This document shows positions 54,550-64,000 of a stretch of DNA of 64,000 nucleotides, one piece after another. This DNA comes from Ancylostoma caninum. Its lineage: Eukaryota; Nematoda; Chromadorea; Rhabditida; Ancylostomatidae. How positions within the stretch are numbered: the stretch's first letter is position 1; each line of letters opens with the position of its first letter. The notes under the pieces were generated by a model. It was given only the letters and a program-made list of their open reading frames with translations. It searched no databases and had not been told where the DNA came from. The position numbers and the translations under genes were made by a program. The stretch lies in contig JBAJFG010000076.1 of NCBI GenBank assembly GCA_037903475.1, forward strand, positions 124,001 through 188,000, read 5' to 3'.

Positions 54550-54790
54550 CACCTGGGGGGCTCGAGACCGCTAGCTGCTGGTCCCGCCGCGAAATCCCGA
54601 ATGCACCCGACTTCCACTACGTCTATGCAGCCATGATGAAACATCGGCCGAATGCCTCGTCATCTTCGCATCCTCGTGAGGCGCAGTCTATCATTGAGCC
54701 TCACGGCGAGCGCATGCGATCACGTGCTTGTCCCCCTACGCCTGCGCTCTAGAAAATTTTGTTGCACTACCATGATTTATATAAGAGGAT
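54550..54790 (-). repeat. Older repeat G, uninterrupted copy
   Basis: Read in reverse this is the whole repeat whose other copy is split at 44351-44505 and 45807-45906. At the point corresponding to the insertion it has a single 9-mer, TTTCATCAT (54641-54633), where the interrupted copy has TTTCGTCAC on both sides. It shares the GGCGGGACC core with the repeat at 10845 and 19380. Confidence 0.8.
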
Positions 54791-57229
54791 AACATCAGAA
54801 TCGTTATCATTGTGTTCCTTATGCTTATGTTTTCCAAGCTCAGATACCAAGCTCCCACGATTCTCCCAGATGTTCTTTAACTAGTATGCTGAGCACTCCC
54901 CGTTTTCCCGATATATGAAGTGCCACAGTTCAAGCATGTCATCCAATAGATTACCCTTGCCTTTGAACCGTTTTCCCATATGGATAGACTAGGATTCTGA
55001 TCCCGATGATTATCTGACCATTAGTATACTTCCTTACTCCTCTTGACCTTATAAATCCTTTCTGCACAGCTAATTTCTCCGCTATGAGGGTCACAATCCT
55101 ACTTACTCTCTGTCTGATTCCCATCCTGTGATTGAACTGTTTCTACACTATGGACAAGACTTTTGAGGTTGTGCGGAAAAGAGACGTCACCGAGCCATAT
55201 CTAACCCATAACTCAGCTTCTTCCTATGGATTCCAGAGGTGACGATTTGCTGGAGTATAGCAAACAGCACAAATACTGAGGGTCTCAAGCTTTGAGCGTT
55301 TGCATCTCGCAGACTGACGTATGTGTGAAGGAACTAGTGAAGGAAGGCAAGTTTAAATTACAAACCCCTGATGATTAAAAGGCCTAGGATTACCTGGAAA
55401 ATCTTGCTCCGGCACAAGAAAGAACAGTAATAGACGGGTTCGTATCCCACTTCTTCCTTTCAAGTTACTTGAACTCTAGATGAATCAACTTTCACCGTCT
55501 CTCCAGGAGATGGATTTCTCCTATCTGTCTCTTCCAAGCCGGGTGGGGGGGGGGGTGGAGGGGCGGGGTGGGTGTCGTAGATGTATTCACACAAGTAGTT
55601 CTCTTGTGAAATTCCTCACGGGTTCCAATGACCGCTAGATCAGGCAAGATTCTAGCCAAGACAAGGCTGTCAGAGCTGGAAATTGAAGTATAACTCATTG
55701 TTCACTGCACAAAGTACTCTCCATGCAGGAATGCCTCATAGTCGTAACTTCTTCCAGCCTTGATATCTGTGGAAAGCTTCGCAAAAAGGTGGATTTTTAG
55801 CCACCTCAACAATTTATTCAGAGGATAATCTCCTATCCCTTCATAGCAAACGCTGTTCGGCAATTTGGCGGATTGGCAGTAGCAATAAACGGTTAAATGC
55901 ATAGCAACCGCACGAACTGCCGAATTCATATCGACCCTGATTGTATTTGTTCGTCGATTCGGATATCCACAGTTGACGTAGCTGATTCGGCATGCACTCA
56001 ATCTGTTCGATTCGGCTTTTCTGCGTCTGTCCTTTCGTCACTGTTCCTGCCCAATATTGCTTCATTTATACATTCCTCTTTGCTATGCTCTCATCGTTTT
56101 TAGGCCTTCAGCCCTAAATTTCCATTCTTTTGGCATCGAAACTTCGCCTTTTTAGTGAGGAGTGACAACAACCAATCCCGAATTCTCTGAACTAATTTAA
56201 GTGTAGCTCTCGGTATTCCACGTTTCGTGATCTCTTTATCCTCGAAGGTAGCACAAGATTTCGACCGAAGATCTGTATTTTTCTACCCAAATTCGCTTAA
56301 GAGTGGCTTGGAGAAGAAATGACTGGGAGTTTATTAGAAAATGGGCTAATGGAGGTGAAACTTAACTGGACCACTAGTTCTCCTCTTCAAAAGTGCAAGT
56401 GGATATCAGCTCAAATACAGCTGTAGTGTGATTTCGACTTGAGTGCCTTTCAGCTTAATTTTTTATCAAATATTGAGGCTTAATATTCAGCTTCACGAGC
56501 AGACGTACAGAGAAAATCCTAGCGGAGCCGCTAGTGCTCAGTGCAAACACCTCTTGACCAGTGGCCGACTCAGGGGATAGAGCGGGGCCTGCTTCCTTCT
56601 CTATGAGAATGGGTCGGCCAAATTTTCGAAATCATTGTATAAAATAAGTGAAAACTTTCAACTAGTTTATTTTTAGTTGTTTATTCTTGTGTTATCTTTT
56701 GAACAAGTATTATCAATTACTTGGTATTATGATTGATAATCGCTATTATTTTTATGTGCCATTCGGCTCCCCAAAGTGACGGAAAGTCACTCCACTTTTT
56801 CCCGAGCCCATCTCCCCTGCTTCGCCCACTTTCTGAGCCTTTCGCTGACATTGACATGGGATAATTCTTTAATCGCTAGTTAAGCGATCTCAGTTAATTA
56901 GAAGCATCCAAAGCTTTGAGAGCTCATTGAAAATCGATGAGAATTCTTCTTTTGATGTTTTTGCTCAGTAAACTAGGCTAACAATTTCTGGATCATGAGA
57001 TTGTCCAAGATCAGGTCTAAAATTCACGAACAAACTCTTTTTTTCGTTCCCCTCTGTTTGTTGCAATCGAATTTCTCCTGTTTTCACGAATAAGGACATG
57101 ACGACATGTCCTCAGGTTCGGTGAATTGATACCAGAGGAGTCTGAGAGGATCAGACACTGAGTTGGTATCGCCGCGAGCATCCTGTTGGTCAGATATGCC
57201 AGTCAATGCCATTGCCATTCTAGAGTAAG
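54791..57229. other. No gene recognised
   Basis: Short frames only. A 99-codon minus frame (56001-55702; the segment Y-E-G-I-G-D-Y-P-L-N-K-L-L-R-W-L looks protein-like) and an overlapping plus frame are open, but no domain is recognised. A G-run with GGGTGGAGGGGCGGGGTGGG lies at 55540-55570. Confidence 0.4.
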
Positions 57230-57430
57230 TTGAACGCGTATCCGGATTGTGCCAAAGTGGGAGTTATATACCAACTGGAATGCATGACTTGCAAGGAACT
57301 CTATATAGGGAAAACGGAAAAGGTACTGAGCTTGCGCATCAAGGAACATATGGCAGCAAAGAAAAGAGGAAATGTTAATCCTATCCGACGAACGGAGATG
57401 ATTAACGCCAAACATTTGGTCACATTGTGA
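57230..57430 (+). pseudogene. Penelope-like element, GIY-YIG endonuclease fragment
   Basis: An open 66-codon frame: Y-P-D-C-A-K-V-G-V-I-Y-Q-L-E-C-M-T-C-K, then Y-I-G-K-T-E-K and L-R-I-K-E-H-M-A-A-K-K-R. This is the GIY-YIG nuclease core with its Cys pair (C-x2-C), the catalytic Arg in the R-I-x-E-H stretch and the G-V-x-Y...Y-I-G strand pair. In Penelope-like retroelements it follows the reverse transcriptase and nicks target DNA. No reverse transcriptase is found upstream, and a stop precedes the segment, so it is a 3' fragment. A MITE begins about 100 bases downstream. Confidence 0.75.
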
Positions 57431-57527
57431 AATCTTTTACCCTTCTCCGAATAGCACGTGGTAGAAAGAAAACCCCAGTTCAAGCTGTGACATTCAAACA
57501 GTAAGTTTGAAGCATTCCTTTGAGTTG

Positions 57528-57770
57528 TATAGTCTGTCCGAAACGACGAGTCCGCCCACGCACGAGGGGATCGAGAGGCGGCGCGGCTGTGACGGATGCT
57601 CTTGGCTGCCAAATCGTCCACGCCACAGCCAAATCATTGCTCAGTACCATGAAGATAACGATGAAAGCACGTGATAAGCAGATCAGGGATGATGACGCGG
57701 AGCGCTGGCAAACGTGGCAGCTTCTCGATCCCGCGTGCGTGGGCGGACTCGTCGTTTCGGACAGACTATA
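57528..57770. mobile_element. MITE with 50-bp near-perfect inverted ends, family H
   Basis: Left end TATAGTCTGTCCGAAACGAC and right end its reverse complement. The match goes on through GAGTCCGCCCACGCACG and GGGATCGAGA, with one inserted base, for about 50 bases. Total length is 243 bases, with TA at both borders. The well-preserved arms imply a young insertion. Open frames on both strands here are by-products of the GC-rich arms. Confidence 0.88.
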
Positions 57771-60058
57771 CATGTGACATTAACTGCTGCTTTACTAGTA
57801 CACGAAATTCACGTCCCGTTGTGCTGACGTATGCATGTTAGTTGGCACACGGTACAAAATAGACACGTGGTCACTCCCTGTCTGTATGACTTGCACTACC
57901 ATGACGCTGATCATGTTTGAAAAGCCTCATCAATGTACTCGGGGTTGATGGGTGCGGACGGCTATGGTCCCGTACGGTTGTGGTGGTGTGGGCAGTGTTT
58001 TAAAGCAACTCACACGATGAACTTTACATCTACGTACATATAAGGTTGCCGCGAAAGTTTCCCGCCACAATTTTTTCCTATTTTGTCAGAATTTTCAGGA
58101 CTATTCTGAAACTTGCTATCACAGACGTACACAATATTTATGGCAATAGCCTACCTATACCCTTATCATCCTGCCATTCCATTGCGATCATGACTGAAAA
58201 ATGATGATGTCTGATATCGATACTTACACAGCACCAGAAACATACCATTGAACTCCAATTTGAACTAAACAATGAGAGCCTTGGTGTGTTCTTTAACAGT
58301 AACGAATCTGAAAAGAAATTTTGAGCAGGAAAAATCACGCCTGACACTCAGTGACCCAGAGTTCCATAGGAAAGAAATGTTAGTAATATTATAGCATCCG
58401 AAACCAAGGATTTCGAAACGAATTCTAATCTAATCCAATGCAACATCTAAACGTATAATTGAACACATTTGGTGGTTTTTGACTCAGATGATATATTCGC
58501 TTCTAGTGTAACAATTTTATTGTTGTTCGATGATATAATTCTTGTGTAATCCAGTTCCTTCATCTAATAGTGTAACTCCAGAAGCATGTCTTGGTGGAGC
58601 ACTTTTGATGCGTTCAATGAGATAAAATAAAATAATGCTGGGATAATAAGGAAGTTTCAGTAGGAGTCTGGATAACCCCTTAACGATATCGGATATGCCA
58701 AGAAATCGTTACAGCATTCTATGTGCCTATTTGAGAGTTTTCCCCCTCGTATTAGGATTTTACCTATTTTCGCTCTTTCTCAAGCCCACTTCAGAGTAGC
58801 GCTAGATGAAAATCTTCATGGATTCAGCATTTGATGCTGAGCTGAACTCTTGCATAAGTACAAGGCCTCTTTGTGAATGAAGGCAGCTGTCAAAACTGTG
58901 CGTTCTTATCCTTGGCCTCCTATAACCCTAACCTGAGCCAAAACTCAATAGTGCAAAACCAGTAGACAGCAGTTCACAGATCACGACTTCGGGATATCAT
59001 TCCAAAAAATCTCAGGAGCTCGAGATTATTCAAGCATCAGTTTCGAGAATTGATTGGGTCCACTCCCAAGGAATCTGTTAGTTTCCGAGATATTCTAGGA
59101 CAATAATTAGGAGCCGATTTGAAAATGCAATCCTCTGATCTTCCCACTAGCAATCTGCAGATTCCACTCCAAAACTCATCGAGCTTCCAACGATTAAGAA
59201 ACCTCGAGAACGTTACCGAAACATCATACGGGGGCATCAAAACGTTTCCGGCCTCCGCTCGCCTGTTCCATATTTCTGTGCATTTTTGGAAGCATCATGT
59301 AGGGCGAGGCCTTTTGTGTTTGTATGCAAAATTTCATGAGATTTCGTTAGACGTCCCAGAAATAGGGACACCTCATTCAAGCCAAGTTATGGTTATCGCT
59401 TAAAAAATCTGTATCCAGCGAGAAGCAACCGATGAATTTTTGTTTTGTAAATGAACTTAATGGGACAAAATCTAAATCCGTCCCAAAATTCTTAACAAAG
59501 AGGAAGTCTTCTAGCGTTTGCAGATAAAATTTTGGAACCAATGTTTTTAGTGGAGTGACAGGCGGTCGGAAACGGAGCGACCTCTGATTAACGAGCAGAT
59601 ACAAGACGATGGCAGATTACTGCCGCTGTACGAAAAATTATTTAGCATCAGAGAAAGGCTTTAGAGGCAGAAAGTGTGCAAGGATCTAAGCTATCCAAAA
59701 CTTCCTTTGGAAATTTCCTAGGCAACCATAATTTTAACCTTCGCAGAACATTGAGTCTCTTGAACTTTTTCAGCGTTCAACAAGAAAATTCCAGTTGAAT
59801 ATTCAAAGAAGATTTTTGGGGGTATCAGTGAAAGCGAAAAAGACATTCTGTAATATCGTGACTGCCCGTAAAGGGCGAATTCACTGCCAAGATTTGAAGT
59901 CTCAAGCGCGCAGTAATGGGTCAGGACGGGCAGATCTCTGAGGGCAGTGCGATCGAGCACGGAAGTGGGGGTGAAAAAGTATTGTCCAAAGTTCTGTGGG
60001 ATAGAGAAAAGATCGTGTCACCTGACCACCTGTATGTAAACCCCAGTGAAGTAAATAA
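57771..60058. other. No gene recognised
   Basis: No confirmed feature. Near 58140-58350 the minus strand has TTTTCAG, GTAAGTAT and TTTTTCAG words that look like splice sites, but the implied intron is only 34 bases. A plus frame there is also open. Confidence 0.4.
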
Positions 60059-60283
60059 TTACAACGCTACTTCGTTCCAAACATTTCGGTAACGAGCCAA
60101 GGAAAATTGCTGCAGAAATTCAACCATAGAATTCAGGCTCTGCAATGAGACATCCTCTTTCACAAAATTGTATTGCTTCATGACAATGTGAACGCATTTC
60201 GCTATTTCAGCCAGTTCATAGACGGGGTCTGGGGACTGGCTGCTGAAATCCGTGAGCAAATCTGAAACCGAAAAAGAGTCCAC
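60059..60283 (-). pseudogene. Coding-like segment, not recognised (paralogue of 54.2 kb)
   Basis: An open 74-codon minus frame beginning shortly before a TTTCAG acceptor-like word at about 60265. The peptide is strongly protein-like (S-D-L-L-T-D-F, P-D-P-V-Y-E-L-A-E-I-A-K-C, V-E-F-L-Q-Q-F) and ends at a TAA at 60059. Its first third has a collinear counterpart at 54227-54290. If the acceptor is used, this is a terminal exon of about 69 codons. I do not recognise the family. Confidence 0.45.
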
Positions 60284-60573
60284 TTTCGGTGTTCAAGTTC
60301 GGATGATAAAAATTCTTATAAGATTGGATAAGTCTGATAGAATGGCAAGACGAAGAGTGTTTTGGTTTCCGAGGGAAGCACATTTACTTCCTTTGAAATT
60401 TCACTGCGGTAGCTAATCTGGAAGTGGTTAATGCCGCAAACTTTTTGATACCCCTGTAGTGTGCCGCTCTGGTGTGCGGTTCTACAAAAAGTGAACCATT
60501 TCAGATGAGACCCACTTACACAGAAGAGTTTTAGAGGTTGTCTCAAGTCTCTATATCTCGAAAACTGCGTCAT
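60284..60573 (-). pseudogene. Coding-like duplicated segment, copy 2 upstream part
   Basis: An 85-codon minus frame (60573-60316). Its C-terminal half, G-I-N-H-F-Q-I-S-Y-R-S-E-I and L-F-V-L-P-F-Y-Q-T-Y-P-I-L, matches 54005-54150. No donor site joins it cleanly to the next segment (60283-60059), and stops separate them in this copy. Either an intron boundary was missed or the gene is dead. Confidence 0.45.
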
Positions 60574-61199
60574 CGAAAGCTTTAGAATCCTATCACGCCC
60601 TGATTTTATTATTATTTATTATTGTTTATATTTATTCGCCGCATTGCAAGCTTGAAATTGGAGATCACGTTCATCTACTCGTCAAAGTAATATATAGGTA
60701 AATTGAAGTTTATGTGCTTTGAACCAGTGAAAGAAATGTCACTCAACAATGCTATGTACAGACTCCTTTCAAATGCCCAGGAAGTTAAAGAGATCCTCGT
60801 CGCATCAATTTATTCCAATTTTATCTAATAAAAATCAATCTAGTTCCGTTAATTTACAATAATATAATTTTTCTTCTAACGAGGAAGAAGTCTGCAAGAA
60901 TAGGCTCAGCTTCACAGAAAAAAATACTGGATTTCTTCTCAAAATCATACTTCTCTGCTGGAGTTTCTCTTTTTAATGCTCCGGCTATTTTTGGCTTTCA
61001 ATTTGAATCCGAACGAATATTCGGATATTTCGATACTTTTGAGACTCGAGTAATCAAGCTATTCGAGAACGCGAAAATCCAGTCATGGTGAGCGTTGAAA
61101 AAGTTTCTGAATGTACCATGATTCAAACATTCCAGTAATTAGAAAAATGCGAAAATGCGAAAATTTGTTTGAATGAAATTATCAATGTAATAAAAAGAA
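60574..61199. other. No gene recognised
   Basis: AT-rich sequence without supported features. Confidence 0.5.
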
Positions 61200-61340
61200 T
61201 TTATGATAAAAGAGCTATAAAATTCATAAAGGAATTTTGCCTATTTGCGTTCCCTTACCATATACGGATAAATAGGTATAAGAGATAGGTCCTCCCGGGA
61301 ACTCGTCAGTACGGCTGTTTGAATGTTCGATAAAAAAACT
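61200..61340 (-). repeat. Dispersed repeat, family F, copy 3 (inverted)
   Basis: In reverse: GCCGTACTGACGAGTTCCCG, CCTATTTATCCGTATATGG, AAGGGAACG. Matches 50155-50225 closely and 35550-35640 more weakly. Confidence 0.6.
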
Positions 61341-61470
61341 CGAGTACCAATGTTTAAGGCATATGTTCCTCAAATGCAAGCAGTTCCTACCCTATTTTTG
61401 CTTCTGAGCATCTTCCGCTTCAATTTTTACCTAAACCTTTCAGAATTTCCTCCTTTTGACACAAGGAAAT
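61316..61470 (+). repeat. Inverted repeat arm, left
   Basis: About 150 bases match 63797-63655 in reverse at roughly 80% identity (GAATGTTC, CTCGARTACCAAT, TTCCTCAAATGCAA, AGTTCCTACCCTATTTTTG, TTCTGAGCATCTT). The two arms enclose about 2.2 kb. Confidence 0.65.
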
Positions 61471-63654
61471 TTCGAATGTTCAAATGAGCCAACAATACTA
61501 TTTTTACTGTTTTCTATTTCTACTGTTTTGCGTGCCAAAGAGGGTTAAATCCCCTTACCCAGGATTTCTTACTGTTCTCACGCTGAATAGCAGGACTATA
61601 AAGATAAGTACTACCTCGGTTTCCAATCAATGTTATTTGTTTATTCAACAGCTCAAACAAACACAAAACCGTTGCGGCAACAACAAACCAACCGAATGCG
61701 TATACATTGACGAAGCGGGATTGTTTCTTGCTGAAGAATCTCGTATTTTTCCCCTTTTCCGGCTATCATCATTGCTGCGGCACTCTGTGTTGTGGATAAA
61801 AAACAAGTGCAAATGTAACGGAAATGATAGTTTCCTCATTTTCATTGGTTCTTTCTGATGCAAGACAACGACCGCATTAGCCATTTGCTGGATGGTGTTC
61901 CAGGAATTTGCCGCGTGCTGCCGTTTCGCCCGAAAGTGAGACGCTTCGCTTCATTTTTTAAAACGAAAAAGCTGGATTTATAGTGCTCATTATCTATTAG
62001 CGAAGATTCCATTTAACGACGCCTATCATAGTGTTTTCGAGTTTCTAGGGTTCACCCATGGCACTCAATAATATTTTTCTAAGGAAGTAGCTATCACAGC
62101 TCATCTTATGCTGATCAATGGTTGTCGAAATCCTCATGTATTTTTTGCCCTTATAAATCGAACATGTTTGTCGCTCAGATTTCACCACCCACCCTTGAGT
62201 TTTCCCAATAATTTATCTTGAAATATGAGAAATTTGCTTCAGAAAGAAACAACAGTGAAATGATGTCAGTTGATGAGATGTCTGACGTTTTTGATTTAGC
62301 ACATTATTCTCGTATCCATTAACTCTCTGAATCCTTAACGACGTTCACAAAAAAGAAGATGTTTTCCTCAGCACTGCCTCATAATTGTGGTTTTAGTAGG
62401 TAATGCCTATGTTGTCCTGAATTCCGGATGACCTAACCTCCTTCCACCGCGTAACTGCTGAAGATGATGTGTTCTCCTTACACCTAGTACTGTTTTGTTT
62501 TTTGTCATATTTCGCAATTACCATGCTATTGTTGAACTTTCATTTTATAGTTTGAAAAATTCACAGTACCTTCCAAGTACAACGTGTTATTGCCAATCTC
62601 TACTAGTTTCAATGGCAGGGGGAGGAACGTCTTTGGAATTACGTCGTAAAATACACGGATTAAAAGGAAGGTCGTATTAGCCTATTTGTGACTCCCACTT
62701 TTCCCTGTCACACTTTTAAGAATTTTTTTTCGATTATTTAGAAATCTAGAAACTGATTTGTTAGCTCTACATATTTCCAAGGGTTTTCTCTTGGCATTTC
62801 CCACTTTTTCCGCACCATCAGGTCCACCATCTTTTTTGATCTATTTTTTAACACTATCATCTCCTACAAGTTCTTGTACGGATTCCATAGATATCCTGGA
62901 ATGTTTATCTTTTGCTTATTGGGCAAGAAATTCTACTGTGCGTCCATTACTTACTGATCTGTATAATTTATTGAACGCAACAAAAATTTCTTGCAAAGGA
63001 TTTCACCAGCTATTCTGCAACGAACCCTCATAGTTGCGAATACATGAGATGGGCAAGTAATCGAATGGTAATCCGACAAAAAATGGTGTATGTGTCGAAA
63101 TATAGAACAATGCTCGTAAAATACTGGTTAAGTAGCGGGTACTGCTAACCAAAAAAATTTCAGTTGCATTGTTCCTTGTGTGTGCATTTTTGAGCGATGT
63201 CTAGTCATTCTAAGGAAATTCCTTGTCTTAGACATCCTTTCTTATGCGCTCTTCATGTGTGCTGCTATGCACAGAAATTAATCTCATTGGTGAATAAGTG
63301 TGTTTTGTGATGACATGAAACTTCTACGTCAATATGTCTTTGCAGTTCTGTACGAAATATGCCTTCAGTTTTTTCTCGAATCTTATGTTTGGGCTTGTCC
63401 TGGATTTTCGCCTTTAGTGTGGAGCATTTCCATTCTGATTTTAAGCTTGTTCCAACGCTATTTTTTCTATCTTCTAATAAAGAAGTATTTTCCAAAGTGA
63501 ACTGTTTGAAAGTGGCTTTCTTCGGGACATGAGATAGCCGCAACATTCCTCCACTCCATTTTTGATGAGTCGACGCTATGAGCTGGGCTGTGGAAATAGC
63601 AGCTGACGTACTTTCCGAGTAATTCAAACAAAAAGGCTGCGTATGGAAACTTTG
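61471..63654. other. Interior of a 2.5-kb inverted-repeat unit; unassigned open frames
   Basis: Open frames include plus 61484-61858 (124 codons, V-Y-I-D-E-A-G-L-F-L-A-E-E inside), plus 61858-61983 (41 codons, start M-Q-D-N-D-R-I-S-H-L-L-D-G-V-P) and plus 62758-63033 (91 codons, hydrophobic). On the minus strand there is 63627-63265 (120 codons). None is recognised. Arms plus interior could be a decayed DNA transposon, but no transposase motif can be claimed. Confidence 0.3.
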
Positions 63655-63797
63655 TGGATTTTGAAAATTTAGAAAGGCTCAGATAAAAATTGAAGCGAAA
63701 GATGCTCAGAAACAAAAATAGGGTAGGAACTATTTGCATTTGAGGAAAATACGCCTTATATATTGGTATTCGAGCTTTTTTGGAACATTCAAGCATT
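63655..63797 (-). repeat. Inverted repeat arm, right
   Basis: Reverse counterpart of 61316-61470; see that entry. Similarity ends near AGCATTCAAGCA at 63797. Confidence 0.65.
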
Positions 63798-64000
63798 CAA
63801 GCAGTCGGATTTTCGCATGGCGAAACTCTCAGCCTAAGCTGCATTTTCCGATTTGAATTGGGCCAAATATTTCGAAGTGAAAGGCTTCTGCAATCCAAGG
63901 ATCAATGAAACCTCAATGCATGGGACAACGACAAAAAAACTGGGCCTCAGCAAACGTCCTACAGTAGCTCGTGACTTCTGCGCTCTGCAGTCTCGGACCA

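Noticed and set aside
55430..55460. GGGTTCGTATCCCAC, similar to a tRNA T-arm
   Set aside because: No acceptor stem, D-arm or anticodon arm could be placed around it.
57480..57777. Open frames of 85-97 codons on both strands at 57.5 kb
   Set aside because: They coincide with the inverted ends of MITE family H and read alike on both strands, as expected of a palindrome.
58205..58325. Plus frame I-E-L-Q-F-E-L-N-N-E-S resembling the end of a Penelope reverse transcriptase
   Set aside because: No catalytic motif upstream and the resemblance covers about ten residues. It also lies on the wrong side of the GIY-YIG fragment for one element.
58138..58347. Minus-strand splice-like pattern suggesting an ion-channel exon (A-M-E-W-Q-D-D)
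   Set aside because: The implied intron (GTAAGTAT...TTTTTCAG) is only 34 bases, too short for nematode introns, one exon frame has a stop, and the motif is too short to claim a family.
61484..61858. V-Y-I-D-E-A-G-L-F as a Tc1-type transposase DDE segment
   Set aside because: Only one short motif fits; no second or third catalytic residue at the expected spacing could be identified.

Overview
This is eukaryotic DNA, most likely from a nematode, and possibly a hookworm-like strongylid. The pointers are AT-leaning sequence (about 40% GC by eye), a CR1-type LINE, mariner and Penelope-like relics, several palindromic MITE families, small GC-rich islands and short TTTCAG-type acceptor sites. The species assignment is inference. 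I see no bacterial operons, CRISPR array, rRNA or convincing tRNA. Almost no stretch reads as a normal multi-exon host gene, so the window looks like a repeat-rich intergenic or giant-intron region.

Layout. 1-10 kb: little but DNA-transposon debris, namely two copies of a 273-bp palindromic MITE and another MITE at 4.5 kb. 10-20 kb: a repeat whose reading frame is conserved between its two copies, a GC-rich island with a candidate first exon (12.2 kb), a gag-like relic (14.3 kb), a palindromic MITE (14.9 kb), a TATA-bearing palindrome (16.3 kb) and a decayed ~130-bp tandem repeat (18.2-19.0 kb). 20-28 kb: mostly featureless, with GC-rich islands at 24.4 and 25.5-26.4 kb and microsatellites. 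28-34 kb: a mariner element with a decayed DD34D transposase (29.2-30.5 kb), two copies of a GTATCGCCA-rich MITE, and a 0.5-kb palindrome. 37-40 kb: three LINE relics. 43-46 kb: a Penelope relic, a TTAA-flanked MITE, and a 1.3-kb Mutator-like element nested in an older repeat. 46.2-49.8 kb: the main landmark, a nearly complete minus-strand CR1-like LINE with an intact ORF1 and an ORF2 broken by one stop and one frameshift. It ends abruptly in a 59-bp tandem repeat. 50-64 kb: another MITE copy, a GC-rich TATA/CCAAT promoter-like island on the minus strand (52.06-52.32 kb), a duplicated coding-like segment (54.0 and 60.2 kb), a Penelope GIY-YIG fragment beside a MITE (57.2-57.8 kb), and a 2.5-kb inverted-repeat unit (61.3-63.8 kb).

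No pathway or gene system can be reconstructed. The coherent story is layered transposition. For two insertions (mariner and the Mutator-like element) the window also holds an unoccupied copy of the same target, which shows the insertion point directly. The best leads for host function are the 52.1-kb promoter island, the 12.2-kb exon candidate and the 54/60-kb duplicated coding segment. All calls come from reading the sequence; no database search was run.
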